From Candidatus Cryptobacteroides excrementipullorum (GTDB taxonomy: Bacteria; Bacteroidota; Bacteroidia; Bacteroidales; UBA932): a DNA stretch of 47,785 bases. The first letter of the stretch is position 1, and each line of letters starts with the position of its first letter. Positions 33,358 through 44,285 of the stretch are shown in pieces. Location: NCBI GenBank assembly GCA_017695065.1, contig JADILZ010000062.1, forward strand, positions 1 to 47,785. The letters are read 5' to 3'. The position numbers and the translations under genes are program-made. The notes beneath the pieces are model-generated. The model was not told where the DNA came from. It made no database searches and worked only from the letters and a program-made list of their open reading frames with translations.

Positions 33358-36300
33358 TTACAGTCCCTTTCCATGGCAGTTCTTGTACTTCTTTCCGGAA
33401 CCGCACGGGCAAGGGTCATTCCTGCCTACAGTCTTTTCCACATGGACCGGCATCTTGCTCTTCGGCTCCCCGCTGTTTGTCACGGTGTCGGTCCTGCTTG
33501 TCTGCATCTGGCTCATGTCAGGCTTCCTGACAGGTGCAGGAGCCTGCTGTACCGGCGCGTTGGCATCCCTCAGAGGGATATGGGCACGCATAAGGAACGA
33601 CAGGATGTCCTTGCTGAGGGACTCGAGCATGGACTTGAAGAGATTGAAGCTCTCGAACTTATATATGAGCAGAGGGTCCTTCTGTTCATAGGATGCATTC
33701 TGTACGGACTGCTTGAGGTCATCCATATCCCTGAGGTGCTCCTTCCAGTGGTCATCGATCTGGTACAGTGTTATCGCCTTGGTGAGCGCACGGGCAATCT
33801 CACGGCCTTCAGTCTCGTATGCCTTCTTGAGGTTCACAGAGAGGGTCAGCATCTTGCGCCCGTCTGAAATCGGGATGGCGATATTCTGGTAAATGGCCCC
33901 CTGCTTCTCATATACCTCCTTTATCACAGGGTATGCCCTCTGCGACATGGCCTCCATCCTCCTGCGGTATGTTTCCTGCATGTTCTGGAACAGCCTTGCG
34001 GAGATTTCCGCAGGTTTCGAACTGTTGTAGAAATTCTCGTCAAACCCCGGATCTATCGACAATGTGGCCATCATATACTCCGAAAATGCTGCATAGTCGT
34101 ATCCGGAACAGTTTTCCACTATGATCTCCGACATGTCCTGCATCATGTTCAGGATGTCTATCTCCACCCTCTCGCCTGACAGAGCGTTGCGCCTCCTGGT
34201 GTAGATGACCTCTCTCTGGGAGTTCATGACATCGTCATACTCGAGCAGACGCTTACGGATACCGAAGTTGTTCTCCTCCACCTTCTTCTGGGCCTTTTCG
34301 ATAGAGTTGGAAAGCATGTTGTTCTCCAGGGCCTCGTTCTCTTCCATACCGAGCTTGTCGACTACGCTGGCAATCCTTTCAGAGCCGAACAACCTCATCA
34401 GCTTGTCCTCGAAAGAGACATAGAAAGTGGAAGATCCAGGGTCTCCCTGACGTCCGGCACGACCCCTGAGCTGGCGGTCCACACGGCGGCTGTCATGTCT
34501 CTCCGTACCGATAATCGCAAGACCGCCTGCCTTGCGGACCTCGTCGGAGAGCTTGATGTCGGTACCACGGCCGGCCATGTTGGTGGCAATGGTCACTGTA
34601 CTCCTCTCTCCGGCATGAGCCACGACCTCAGCCTCCCTGGCATGCTGCTTGGCATTGAGGACCTGATGAGGTATTCCCCTGAGTTTCAACATTCTGCTCA
34701 GGAGCTCCGATGTCTCGACATCTGTGGTACCCACGAGCACCGGTCTTCCGGCCTTCGTAAGTTCCTCTATCCTGTTTATCACGGCCTCGTACTTGGCCTT
34801 CTTGGTCTTGTATATCCTGTCATTCTCGTCTATCCTGGCAATAGGCCTGTTGGTAGGGATGACCACGACATCAAGCTTGTATATGGACCAGAACTCGCCT
34901 GCCTCGGTCTCGGCAGTACCTGTCATGCCCGCAAGCTTGTGGTACATACGGAAATAGTTCTGGAGTGTGATAGTGGCGAAAGTCTGGGTGGCGGCCTCGA
35001 CCTTCACATTCTCCTTGGCCTCGACTGCCTGATGGAGCCCGTCGCTCCAGCGGCGGCCTTCCATGATACGGCCCGTCTGCTCGTCAACTATCTTGACCTT
35101 GTTGTCCATTATGACATAGTCCACGTCTTTCTCGAACATGGCGTATGCCTTGAGAAGCTGGTTCACGGTATGCACCCTCTCGGACTTCAGGGCGAAATCA
35201 GCCATGATGGCATCCTTCCTGGCCTGTTTCTCGCCGGCATCCAGCTCCGACTTCTCCACCTCAGCGATTTCACTTCCGACATCCGGCAGTATGAAGAATT
35301 TGGGATCTGAAAGGGTATTGCTCAGAAGGTCATGGCCATTGTCGGTCATCTCCACTGCATTCTGCTTCTCGTTGATTACGAAAAAGAGCGGGTCTGTGAC
35401 CACCGGCATTTCACGTTCGTTGTCCTGGATATAATAGTTCTCTGTCCTCTGGAGGAGCTGTTTCATACCGGGCTCGCTGAGGAACTTGATGAGAGGCTTG
35501 TATTTCGGAAGACCCTTGTATGCCCTCAGGAGAAGCTTTCCGCCCTCTTTCTCGTCGCCGGCGGCAATAAGTTTCCTGGCCTCGTTGAGAGTGTTGGTGA
35601 CCAGGGCCCTCTGGTTGTTGTAGAGCTTTTCCACATAAGGCTTGAACTCCATGAACTGCTGGTCATCACCCTTAGGTACCGGACCGGATATGATAAGAGG
35701 TGTCCTGGCATCGTCGATAAGCACCGAATCGACCTCATCGACAATCGCATAGTGATGCTTGCGCTGGACAAGGTCCTTCTGGGATATGGCCATGTTGTCC
35801 CTCAGGTAGTCAAAACCGAACTCGTTGTTGGTACCGAAAGTTATGTCGCATGCATAGGCCTTGCGGCGTGCCTCGCTGTTCGGCTGGTGCTTGTCTATGC
35901 AGTCCACAGAAAGTCCGTGGAACATATAAAGAGGCCCCATCCACTCCGAGTCTCGTTTCGACAGGTAGTCATTGACAGTCACCACATGCACACCTTTCCC
36001 GGCAAGTGCGTTCAGGAAGACTGGCAGGGTCGCCACGAGAGTCTTTCCCTCTCCGGTTGCCATCTCCGCAATCTTGCCCTGATGAAGGACTATTCCACCG
36101 ATCAGCTGGACATCGTAGTGGACCATGTCCCAGGTAATCTCGTTGCCGCCGGCCATCCAGTGGTTGTGCCATACGGCATAGTCACCGTCTATCTCGACGA
36201 AGTCCCTGCTGGTGCTGAGCTCACGGTCAAAATCAGTGGCCTTTACGCGGATGGCCGCGTTCTCCTTGAACCTGCGCGCTGTGGACTTCATTATGGCAAA

Positions 36301-36633
36301 AGCCTGAGGCAGAATCTCATCCAGGACCTTCTCAATATCCTCGTCCACCTTCTTGACGAGCTTGTCGGACTCTGTCGCAAGAGCCTCTTTCTGGTCCAGC
36401 GGGATATCCTTCTCAAGCTCTTCCTTGATCTGGGCAATGCGTTCCTCGTCTTTCGCTATCCGCTCACGGATGACACCCCTCAATTCGGCTGACTTCTCCC
36501 TGAGCTGGTCATCAGAAAGACTGTCTATCTCCGGATACGCAGCCAACACTTTCTGGAGGATAGGCTGCAGCTGCTTCAGGTCCCTTTCGGCCTTTGTACC
36601 GAAGATCTTTTTGAAAACATCAGTAAATGACAT
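33358..36633 (-). CDS. secA: Preprotein translocase ATPase SecA
   Basis: Motor of the Sec export system, 1,091 residues. Longer than E. coli SecA (901) but usual for Bacteroidetes, with an insertion in the N-terminal part (about 55-100). It shows Walker A MATGEGKT (191-198), the DEAD-type [20 protein letters not shown] stretch, the second RecA half with [10 protein letters not shown] and [14 protein letters not shown], and the C-terminal zinc motif [15 protein letters not shown] for SecB or ribosome contact. Its promoter region and a small upstream frame are described separately. Confidence 0.97.
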   Translation of the reverse strand: MSFTDVFKKIFGTKAERDLKQLQPILQKVLAAYPEIDSLSDDQLREKSAELRGVIRERIAKDEERIAQIKEELEKDIPLDQKEALATESDKLVKKVDEDIEKVLDEILPQAFAIMKSTARRFKENAAIRVKATDFDRELSTSRDFVEIDGDYAVWHNHWMAGGNEITWDMVHYDVQLIGGIVLHQGKIAEMATGEGKTLVATLPVFLNALAGKGVHVVTVNDYLSKRDSEWMGPLYMFHGLSVDCIDKHQPNSEARRKAYACDITFGTNNEFGFDYLRDNMAISQKDLVQRKHHYAIVDEVDSVLIDDARTPLIISGPVPKGDDQQFMEFKPYVEKLYNNQRALVTNTLNEARKLIAAGDEKEGGKLLLRAYKGLPKYKPLIKFLSEPGMKQLLQRTENYYIQDNEREMPVVTDPLFFVINEKQNAVEMTDNGHDLLSNTLSDPKFFILPDVGSEIAEVEKSELDAGEKQARKDAIMADFALKSERVHTVNQLLKAYAMFEKDVDYVIMDNKVKIVDEQTGRIMEGRRWSDGLHQAVEAKENVKVEAATQTFATITLQNYFRMYHKLAGMTGTAETEAGEFWSIYKLDVVVIPTNRPIARIDENDRIYKTKKAKYEAVINRIEELTKAGRPVLVGTTDVETSELLSRMLKLRGIPHQVLNAKQHAREAEVVAHAGERSTVTIATNMAGRGTDIKLSDEVRKAGGLAIIGTERHDSRRVDRQLRGRAGRQGDPGSSTFYVSFEDKLMRLFGSERIASVVDKLGMEENEALENNMLSNSIEKAQKKVEENNFGIRKRLLEYDDVMNSQREVIYTRRRNALSGERVEIDILNMMQDMSEIIVENCSGYDYAAFSEYMMATLSIDPGFDENFYNSSKPAEISARLFQNMQETYRRRMEAMSQRAYPVIKEVYEKQGAIYQNIAIPISDGRKMLTLSVNLKKAYETEGREIARALTKAITLYQIDDHWKEHLRDMDDLKQSVQNASYEQKDPLLIYKFESFNLFKSMLESLSKDILSFLMRAHIPLRDANAPVQQAPAPVRKPDMSQMQTSRTDTVTNSGEPKSKMPVHVEKTVGRNDPCPCGSGKKYKNCHGKGL

Positions 36634-36712
36634 ATCTGTTTGGTTTTTTATTTCGACTCGGGTTACTTTGCATTTTCCCGTCCCGTCCGGGACAGCAGAA
36701 AACGAAATCTTG

Positions 36713-36720
36713 CAAATTTA
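36713..36720 (-). promoter_or_regulatory. Promoter -7 box of secA
   Basis: TAAATTTG on the minus strand is a full match. Nineteen bp upstream lies TTTA, one base off the -33 box. The leader would be about 75 nt and contains a 6-bp GTCCCG/CGGGAC hairpin (36680-36693) and a 17-codon frame. Confidence 0.65.
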
Positions 36721-36730
36721 ATCATATTAT

Positions 36731-36771
36731 ACAATAAAATAAAGGATATGACCGAAAAATTGGCCATATCC
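36731..36771 (-). terminator. Terminator of the RND efflux operon
   Basis: On the minus strand GGATATGGCC pairs with GGTCATATCC (36771-36744; seven outer pairs, one mismatch, two inner pairs, 8-nt loop) and is followed by TTTATTTTATT. It begins 28 bp after the last RND stop codon and directly abuts the secA promoter. Confidence 0.75.
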
Positions 36772-36799
36772 AGGGACAATACGCCTGTCTGGGCAATGA

Positions 36800-39700
36800 C
36801 TATGCCCTCTCAGGATGCGTCTTGCTCTTCCGGCCCGGCCTTTTCACCCGGAAGCAGAACACCGGAAGATACAATATGAGGGCAAGGACAGAGAATGCCA
36901 TGCCGCCGATAGTGCCCGTCGCGAAAGCAAACCAGAAGACCTCCTCGGGACCATCGAAAAGGAAAGGTATAAGACCGAGAATGGTGGATATGATGGTCAG
37001 CATCGTAGGGTTGATCTTGTGGTTGTATGCCTTTACATACTGGCGCACCGCGAATCTTCCCGAACTATCCTGGACATCCTTACAGGAAGCATCATACCCG
37101 AGAGACCTCATACGCCTGCGCCGGGCGGAAGATCTGATATCCTGGAACTGGTTTATCAGGTAGATACCGGCATTGACCACAATACCGCTGAGCATGACGA
37201 AGGCTGCGAATCCTCCCTGGTCAAACGGGAAGTCGAAAGCCCCGAACACCAGGAACACCCCTATGAACGACACCGGTATCATGAGTATCACGGCGAAAGG
37301 CAGCCTAAGGGACTCGAAAGTCATCGCGCACATCACATAGATGATAGCTATGATCAGGAGCAGGAGCCATGCATACTGTATCTGCTTGCCTGTCCCCCAC
37401 CAGTACCCCGGCACTTCAGCCTTGTACCCGACAGGGAGCACCTCCTCGTTCATATACTTGACGGTCGTCTCGGTCAATGACTTGGAGAGTTCATAAGAAC
37501 CTATGAAATCATATCCTACAGTCACCTCATAAGACTGGTTGTGCCTGTATATCGACAGCCCTGTGCGCTTCTTTTCTATGGAGCCGATTTCCGACAGCTT
37601 GACTTTCAGACTGTCCACGGAGACCTGAGAGTTCTGCACATTCCACAGGTCGAAACTCTCCGCCTGGGAAGAACGGAGCACAGTGGAAGTCATCTCCCCG
37701 TTTATCATGATGTCGCGCATACCCTGGTCATAGAGCATGGAATAAAGGACCGAGTAATAGCGGTACGGACTGAGCCCTACAGCCGCCATCTTCTCGAAAT
37801 CATAGCCGATGTTAAACTCGTTGCCGGCAAACCCGCTCCATCCTCCGCTCATGATTTCGGGCTCGGACACACGGCGGTTTCCGGAAAGCTTGTCCACGAG
37901 GACCTCGGCATATCCGATGAGGTCATCGTAGTTGTATCCGGTGAGGGTTATACGGTTGCTCTTGTAGCTGGTGGTGACGTTGTTGTTGAAATAGCTGTCA
38001 TTTATACCCCAGACACGCCAGGTGGCGCCTCCGAAATTGCTTGCCATGGCCATGACCTGCGCCTTCAGCTCCGCAGGGAAGGATGTCTTCTCGAACTCCG
38101 GCTTGAAACGGACCTCGATCATCGCATTGTCATACGAATATATGTTGGTCGTGAAAGACTCTATCTGGTCGAACTGGCTGAGGTAGTTCTCCATGCTTGT
38201 CACCACATCGTTCAACTGCCCCACCGTGCATCCTTCAGGCATGCCGGCATTGACATACAGCACATCACGTCCGGGCTCACGGTAAAAGTTCCCCTTGTTC
38301 ATGGCCTTGTGGAACATGGCGAAGGAAGTGCCGACCACCTTGTCCACGGTATTCTTGTTGTCAGCGTAAGGACGCCATCCCATGATGGAGTTGTAAGTCC
38401 TCTCCCAGAAGTTCCACTGCTCCTGAGGCTTGTCTTCGGCAACCTTTGCAGGAAGCACGCAAAGAGGGATGCCGAACCCGGCGACGAGCACCGCCACGAA
38501 GACCCACCTGTGTCTCTGACCCCAGTCTATATAGCCGGAATACAGCCTGTTCCATTTCACCACACGTCTGCGTCTGCGCACAGAAAGGCTGTAAGAGCTC
38601 CTCTTTATCGGGAACCTGTCCAGCAGGGACGGGATGAAAAGATACGAGGTGACGAGGGCCACAGAGAGGTTGATCATTATGACCAGGGAGAAATCCGCAA
38701 GGTTCTTCTTGTCCTCCTCGGGAAGCAGCATTACCACACACAGGGCGCCGATAGTAGTGGCGGTGGCCCCGAGCAGGGCCGGGAAGACCGACCTGTTGCG
38801 GTAATACGAATAATGGTCCACCATCACTATGGACGTATCGATGATGATGCCCAGCGAGACAGTGATACCGGCAAGAGTATATATGTGGATGCTCAGCCCG
38901 GCAAGGTTGTATATGACGATGGCCACGAGGATATTCACAGCCAGCGTAGTGGATATGATAAGGAGATACCTCCATGACCTGTTCACCAGATACACGAACA
39001 CAAGCAGAATCAGGATGCACAGCAACGTCCTGAAATACAGCTTGTCAAGCTCGCCGGAAATGTATTCGGAGGAGTCATAGCTCACAGATGCGGTTATCTC
39101 CTGCGGGAAGTTTTCCTGCAGTTCCGCCATCCTGTCCTTCACGGCACCCACGACTGTAAGGAGGTTGGTGCTGGGAGCTGCAGAAACAGACAGGGTGAGA
39201 GTGTTCAGCCCGTTCAGCCTGAAATACGAAGTAGGCTGGGATTCCTTGTACCTCCACTGGGCAAGGTCCCTAAGCCAGATGACATGACCTCCGGAGGACT
39301 TGACCGGGATGCTGCCCAGGTCAGAAGATGTCATATTGCGAAGTTTCAGGTTGATGAGTCCGTCTCCGGAACGGACCATACCGAGCATCTCCGTATTGAA
39401 ATAGGAGTTGAATGCATCTGCAATCTCCAAAGCGGTGACACCGGCCGCCGAAGCCAGGCGGGAATCAAATTCCACCTCGAGCTCAAAAGGAGTGGCCCCC
39501 CAGAAAGCCACCTTGTCCACCCCGTCTATGGACGAAAGCGGGGTCAGAAGCCTTTCGGAAACGAACTTCTCTATCTCCATCGACGGAAGGGAGCTTTTCA
39601 GCACATAGGATATTGCGGTCGAGCCTCCTGTACCGCGCGTATCGAGTGATATGTCAGGATAGCTGACCTCCTCGGGCAGGGAAGCGTACATGTTGCGGAT

Positions 39701-40078
39701 GCGTGATGCCACCTCAAACCGTGCCGCGGCCATGTCCGTCCCCTTGCGGAATTCAAGGGTGACCTGGCCTGAGCCCTTGTTGGAAACGGACGAAATGGAA
39801 GTGCAGTTCTTCATCCCGGAGAGCACTCCCTCTATCTTGGAGGTCACCTCGGCCTCCATTATCCTCTCGGATGCACCGTTCCACGAGAAAGACACGCCTA
39901 TCGAGCGGCCTGTTACAGTAGGGGCATACTGTACATTGAGCATAGGCACCGAGGCTATGCCGACAATAGCGGCAACAGCCATGATAAGCAGCACAGAGAA
40001 CGCAGGGATCCCGCGTCTGCGGCGACCCTGCATCCCTCCCGGGGCCGTGCCCCCTCCTATGACAGACGTATCCACCAT
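36800..40078 (-). CDS. RND efflux permease (second of two)
   Basis: Inner-membrane pump of the AcrB superfamily, 1,092 residues with the usual 12 helices and two large periplasmic loops. Helix 4 reads LGIIIDTSIVMVDH, so only one Asp remains where AcrB has the Asp-Asp proton relay, and the helix-10 segment GIVVNAGIYLI lacks the AcrB Lys. Drives proton-dependent export of toxic compounds with the adaptor and TolC-like channel encoded upstream. I start at the ATG at 40078, four bases after the stop of the first permease. The frame is open to 40126, but that would overlap it. Having two different permeases in one operon suggests a heterotrimer of the MdtBC type. Confidence 0.9.
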   Translation of the reverse strand: MVDTSVIGGGTAPGGMQGRRRRGIPAFSVLLIMAVAAIVGIASVPMLNVQYAPTVTGRSIGVSFSWNGASERIMEAEVTSKIEGVLSGMKNCTSISSVSNKGSGQVTLEFRKGTDMAAARFEVASRIRNMYASLPEEVSYPDISLDTRGTGGSTAISYVLKSSLPSMEIEKFVSERLLTPLSSIDGVDKVAFWGATPFELEVEFDSRLASAAGVTALEIADAFNSYFNTEMLGMVRSGDGLINLKLRNMTSSDLGSIPVKSSGGHVIWLRDLAQWRYKESQPTSYFRLNGLNTLTLSVSAAPSTNLLTVVGAVKDRMAELQENFPQEITASVSYDSSEYISGELDKLYFRTLLCILILLVFVYLVNRSWRYLLIISTTLAVNILVAIVIYNLAGLSIHIYTLAGITVSLGIIIDTSIVMVDHYSYYRNRSVFPALLGATATTIGALCVVMLLPEEDKKNLADFSLVIMINLSVALVTSYLFIPSLLDRFPIKRSSYSLSVRRRRRVVKWNRLYSGYIDWGQRHRWVFVAVLVAGFGIPLCVLPAKVAEDKPQEQWNFWERTYNSIMGWRPYADNKNTVDKVVGTSFAMFHKAMNKGNFYREPGRDVLYVNAGMPEGCTVGQLNDVVTSMENYLSQFDQIESFTTNIYSYDNAMIEVRFKPEFEKTSFPAELKAQVMAMASNFGGATWRVWGINDSYFNNNVTTSYKSNRITLTGYNYDDLIGYAEVLVDKLSGNRRVSEPEIMSGGWSGFAGNEFNIGYDFEKMAAVGLSPYRYYSVLYSMLYDQGMRDIMINGEMTSTVLRSSQAESFDLWNVQNSQVSVDSLKVKLSEIGSIEKKRTGLSIYRHNQSYEVTVGYDFIGSYELSKSLTETTVKYMNEEVLPVGYKAEVPGYWWGTGKQIQYAWLLLLIIAIIYVMCAMTFESLRLPFAVILMIPVSFIGVFLVFGAFDFPFDQGGFAAFVMLSGIVVNAGIYLINQFQDIRSSARRRRMRSLGYDASCKDVQDSSGRFAVRQYVKAYNHKINPTMLTIISTILGLIPFLFDGPEEVFWFAFATGTIGGMAFSVLALILYLPVFCFRVKRPGRKSKTHPERA

Positions 40079-40082
40079 GCCT

Positions 40083-43000
40083 TTACCGAATGGATTCCTT
40101 TTTCTCCTGTTTCCTGTATATCTCATAATAGACTATCGGCACGAAAAAGAGGCTGATAGTCGTACCTACGACCATTCCGGCGATGATGACAAGCGACATA
40201 GGATACTGGAGGTCGTCACCCATGTTACCACGGCTGAGGAACGGGCAGACAGACAGGATGGTCGTGAGCGAAGTCATCACTATGGCCTTCAGCCTCCTCT
40301 GCCCTGCCTCCATGATGGCATGCTTGAGATGGAAACCGTCCTTCCGCAGGCGGTTGATGGTGTCTATCTTCAGAATGGAGTCGTTGATCACTATACCGCA
40401 GACCACCACCAGGCCGATCATTGACATGAGGTTTATGGTGGCCCCGCACACCCAGAGCAACAGCAGGGCGCCGAAGATGTCAATCACTATCTCGGACATG
40501 ATAATCAGAGGCTGCACCAGGGACTCGAACTGGGAAGCAAGTATGAGGTAAAGAAGTATGAGGGCGATGGCAAGCACCACTATCATCTCCCCTATCATCT
40601 TCCTGTTCGAGAAATATGACCCGCTGAAGCTCACCTCGAAATTGCCGTCCTGACGCACTGCCTCACGCACCCCTGACATTACCTCCTGAGCGCTGTAGCC
40701 GTCAAGTTCCATCTGCAGAGGATAGAAATTGCCCTCGGCACCTGCCGTGATAGTCTTGAGGTCCTCGTCATAGGTCTGCTTCATAAGCACACCCACCGGT
40801 ATGTCACCGCCGTCCCTCTGTATGAAGGTACCGTCGATGATGGAATGTATATCCCTGGTGTCCACACCCATGACCACAGGAAGTGTCTCTTCGCCCTGGA
40901 CAATGTTGAAAAGGCTGTTCTCGTTCAGAGCGTTCTCGAGTACGGAGACAAGGTCCTGATATGAAACGCCGTAGAGAGCCATCATCTCAGGATCAGCCAC
41001 ATACAGCATATCCTTCTTCAATGTGACCTCCGGTACATACATCATAGGGAAGCGTTCAGCCACATCGGATACTATGGACTCCACCATCCTCACGTCAATC
41101 TCCGGGACAGAAACGGGGCGCAGGCGCGCCACCAGATCCGACTCCTTCTCCGCGAAGACCATGTCGAAGATGTTTCCGGATGCCTCGAAACTATAGACCG
41201 CCTCAGGATAACCGCGGGCAATGTGGTCGGATATCGCCCTCTGGAGTTCCCCGAGGGAAGCCGCGTCCGGGCACTTGAAATAGAGCACAGCCTCCGACAC
41301 CGACGGCTCCCCGCTGTGGCTCAGGACGAACTGCTGCATCCCGACCATGGACGTGAACTGGGAGACACGCCCTTCCGACAGGGCCTCTATCTCCTTGACC
41401 CGCTCAGTATTCTGCTCCAGTGACAGGTGGTCGTTCCAGTCCACCTTCATAATCATGTCCGTATAGGTGATCTCAGGCAGCTTCTCTTTCGGTATAAATT
41501 TGAAACACAGGACAATACCTATAAACGATACAATAAAAAGGCTCCATCCGGCCCACCTGTGGCGGAATACCCACATGAGGCCTGACTCGTATTTGCCTAT
41601 AACCCTGTTAAAAGAGAATTTCTCGAGAAAAGGGTTGGGACGGAAAGAGGAGAACCCCTTGTACCACCACCAGTAATACACCGGTATGACCGTGACTGTC
41701 ACCACGTATGCTGTCAGCAGGACCACGGTCACAGCCATAGCCTGGTCATAGAACATCGCCCCGGCGATACCGCTTACGAAAATAAGGGGTATGAACACCG
41801 CGCATGTGGTGAGCACAGAGCTGAGCATCGGTGCCACGACCTCGGAAGTGCCCTTGAGCACAGCCCTGCGGAGAGGGTCGCCGCGCTGCCAGCGGGCAGT
41901 GATGTTGTCAATCAGGACAATCGTGTTGTCAACCATCATACCCACCCCGAGCACAAGGCCGGAAAGAGAGATGATGTTCACTGTCAGCCCTATCGCGTAA
42001 AACACCAGCATGGAGAATATCAGGGCTGTAGGGATAGTGAAAGCCACCAGAGTCGGCGAACGGAAATCCTGCATGAAAAGGAATATCACTATGCAGGCCA
42101 GGACAACTCCAGCTATGATGTTGCTGATGAGGTTGTTGATGGAATATTCAAGAAGCTCTGTCTGGTCGCGTGTAATCTCGAACTCGACGTCAGGATAGTC
42201 CTTCGCGAACTGGTCCATCAGTCCGTTGATGCTCTTTTTCAGGTCAGCCATCTTGGCGTCGCTCTGCTTGATTACAGCCATGGTGACAGCGTCCTTCCCC
42301 TCGGAACGCACCAGCCCCGAGCGTTTTGACGGATGCTCGATCACCCTGGCAATGTCCTTGATCTGATACAGCTTTCCTTCGTGATTGATATAGATGTTCC
42401 CGATATCCTCCTTGTCAGAGGCGAAGGACTGGAACTTGACATTGTACCTGTACTCCCCGTCCCTTATGGTCAGACTTCCGAGACGTATGTCGGCAGATGT
42501 GATATAGTTCTCGAACTCCCCTTCGGTAATACCCATCTGCAGCAGTGCCTCCTGGTCCGGGATGATGAGTATCTCGGGACGGACGCATCCGCTGATGTCC
42601 ACCATCGCCACCTCGTCCAGCTGCTCTATACGCTTGGAGACCACCTCCGAAGCGAAACGGCTCATCTGGGAGAACTGCCCGGTGACCGGAAAGAGTTCCA
42701 TGTCCGTATTTTCAGGCAGGACATCCTCCTCCTTCAATGTCATGTTGATATAGAACGCCGGGATGTCCGTTGCACTGGATTTCAGCACCTTCGGACGCTC
42801 GATGTCACGCAGCGACCCCATCGAGCGGTCAATTTTCTCATTCACCTCTATGAAAAGGTAGTCGATGTCTGCCCCCTGGCGGAATGTGAGCTGTATGCTG
42901 CCTCCCCCGTCCTTGGACTCGCTCTGTATGTCCTCCAGTGAGTGTATCTGTATGAGCTGCTGCCTCAGAGGCTTCACCACAGTCTCGTCTATCTCCCGGG

Positions 43001-43160
43001 CAGAAAGGTTCGGTGCAGTCACCTGTACAGTTATATACGGTATGTCCACCTCAGGAATCAGGGAAATCGGAATCAGCCTCATGCTCACGATACCCAGCAC
43101 TATGACCACCAGCAAGGCCATAGTGACTGTTATAGGTCTGTCCAACAATTTTTTAAGCAT
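40083..43160 (-). CDS. RND efflux permease (first of two)
   Basis: AcrB-superfamily permease of 1,025 residues. The N-terminus MLKKLLDRPITVTMALLVVIVLGI is the first helix. Helix 4 has GVGMMVDNTIVLIDN (one Asp, then Asn, as in the SwrC-like branch), and the helix-10 region reads CGIVINDSILKID. Periplasmic porter loops contain the usual Gly-rich QVTAPNLSAREID start. It works with the adaptor 13 bp upstream and a partner permease downstream (4-bp gap). Substrate range cannot be told from sequence. Confidence 0.92.
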   Translation of the reverse strand: MLKKLLDRPITVTMALLVVIVLGIVSMRLIPISLIPEVDIPYITVQVTAPNLSAREIDETVVKPLRQQLIQIHSLEDIQSESKDGGGSIQLTFRQGADIDYLFIEVNEKIDRSMGSLRDIERPKVLKSSATDIPAFYINMTLKEEDVLPENTDMELFPVTGQFSQMSRFASEVVSKRIEQLDEVAMVDISGCVRPEILIIPDQEALLQMGITEGEFENYITSADIRLGSLTIRDGEYRYNVKFQSFASDKEDIGNIYINHEGKLYQIKDIARVIEHPSKRSGLVRSEGKDAVTMAVIKQSDAKMADLKKSINGLMDQFAKDYPDVEFEITRDQTELLEYSINNLISNIIAGVVLACIVIFLFMQDFRSPTLVAFTIPTALIFSMLVFYAIGLTVNIISLSGLVLGVGMMVDNTIVLIDNITARWQRGDPLRRAVLKGTSEVVAPMLSSVLTTCAVFIPLIFVSGIAGAMFYDQAMAVTVVLLTAYVVTVTVIPVYYWWWYKGFSSFRPNPFLEKFSFNRVIGKYESGLMWVFRHRWAGWSLFIVSFIGIVLCFKFIPKEKLPEITYTDMIMKVDWNDHLSLEQNTERVKEIEALSEGRVSQFTSMVGMQQFVLSHSGEPSVSEAVLYFKCPDAASLGELQRAISDHIARGYPEAVYSFEASGNIFDMVFAEKESDLVARLRPVSVPEIDVRMVESIVSDVAERFPMMYVPEVTLKKDMLYVADPEMMALYGVSYQDLVSVLENALNENSLFNIVQGEETLPVVMGVDTRDIHSIIDGTFIQRDGGDIPVGVLMKQTYDEDLKTITAGAEGNFYPLQMELDGYSAQEVMSGVREAVRQDGNFEVSFSGSYFSNRKMIGEMIVVLAIALILLYLILASQFESLVQPLIIMSEIVIDIFGALLLLWVCGATINLMSMIGLVVVCGIVINDSILKIDTINRLRKDGFHLKHAIMEAGQRRLKAIVMTSLTTILSVCPFLSRGNMGDDLQYPMSLVIIAGMVVGTTISLFFVPIVYYEIYRKQEKKESIR

Positions 43161-43173
43161 GATTTTTCCGGCT

Positions 43174-44271
43174 TTACTTCGATACGTTCTTCACTGTCAC
43201 GGTGGATCCGTCGGCCAGGTTCAGGTTTCCCGAGACTATCACCTCGTCCCCTTCGTTCAGCTCAGCCCCCCGGTCAGTGTTCGGCACCACGACATAACTG
43301 TCCCCGCTGGACATGACAGTGTGGACGTATGTCCATAGAGCCTTTCCGTCCTTGTGGCGGAAAAGGACCTCGAGGTTGTCTCTTATGACCACAGCGCTTT
43401 TCGGCACCACGAGGCGGTCCGGGACATCCTTCTCTACAGTCACCCTGACATTCATGCCGTCTATGAGCGTACCGTCATTCTTCACCGACGCTGTCACGGC
43501 TATCTGCCCGTTCTTGTCCACAGTGGGGTTTATGCTCGTGACGGTCCCGTAAAGATGTCTGCCGTCACCCGAGAACGGGGTGACACGCACCTTCAGTCCC
43601 TCCTCGAGAAAACCGTACTCCGACTCGAGTACAGTGAAGTCAACATTGAAACTGCTGTCATCTATAAGGGTACAGAACGGCTCTGAAGACGACTGGTCGT
43701 ATCTGCGGAGCTTTATGTCGGCCACCTTCCCGGTGAATGGTGCAGTCAGGACCATCCCCTCATACTCATACTCTGCCTGGCGAAGGCTGTTGAGCGAAGC
43801 ATCATAGCCTGAACGCATCCTCGCCATGTTCATCACCGCTGCGGGAACAGCAGATGTATCTCTGCCCGTATATCCCTGGCCTGCAAGCACATCATACAGG
43901 TCAAGCTCTGCCTTCTGCATCGCTATACGTGCGGAACGCAGAGCAAGCTCCTTGTCTGTCCGGTCGAGAGAAGCGATGAGAGCACCTGCCTGTACCGTCT
44001 CCCCGTTACGGGCATTCACATCGGAGAGAACCCCGGTTCCCCTGAAACTCAGAGAGCTGCGAGCCTGGGCAGACAGTTTCCCGTTGGCTATCAGCTGTCT
44101 GGTGAATACGGTGCGCTCGAGGGTGATCACTTCCACCTCATTACGCTCGGCCTCGTACTGGAGCCTGCTGTCACGCACATCCTCCCCGCTCTTTTCTCCC
44201 TGACGGCATCCGCCTGTGGAGACAAGGGCAAGCACGGCGGCAGGTATTATGGCTAAAAGTCCGGTCTTCAT
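43174..44271 (-). CDS. RND periplasmic adaptor lipoprotein (membrane fusion protein)
   Basis: A 365-residue HlyD/AcrA-type adaptor. The signal ends at a lipobox (about STGGC, Cys22), so it is anchored in the inner membrane as a lipoprotein. The order is a half lipoyl domain (VITLERTVFTRQLIANGKLSAQ), a short helical hairpin with SARIAMQKAELDLYDVLAGQGY, the second lipoyl half with GMVLTAPFTGKVADI, a beta-barrel and a membrane-proximal domain (VVIRDNLEVLFR). It links the permeases to the TolC-like channel. It is 14 bp downstream of the channel gene. Confidence 0.92.
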   Translation of the reverse strand: MKTGLLAIIPAAVLALVSTGGCRQGEKSGEDVRDSRLQYEAERNEVEVITLERTVFTRQLIANGKLSAQARSSLSFRGTGVLSDVNARNGETVQAGALIASLDRTDKELALRSARIAMQKAELDLYDVLAGQGYTGRDTSAVPAAVMNMARMRSGYDASLNSLRQAEYEYEGMVLTAPFTGKVADIKLRRYDQSSSEPFCTLIDDSSFNVDFTVLESEYGFLEEGLKVRVTPFSGDGRHLYGTVTSINPTVDKNGQIAVTASVKNDGTLIDGMNVRVTVEKDVPDRLVVPKSAVVIRDNLEVLFRHKDGKALWTYVHTVMSSGDSYVVVPNTDRGAELNEGDEVIVSGNLNLADGSTVTVKNVSK

Positions 44272-44285
44272 TGTAAGTCAGTGAT

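Noticed and set aside
36680..36693. A riboswitch in the secA leader.
   Set aside because: Only a single 6-bp hairpin is present in about 75 nt; no known aptamer pattern was recognised.
37541..38977. A 478-codon frame antisense to an RND permease, and similar long antisense frames over secA (35332-36492).
   Set aside because: The composition is rich in His/Arg/Val/Leu, as expected from the reverse of the coding strand; no domain, signal or start context supports them.
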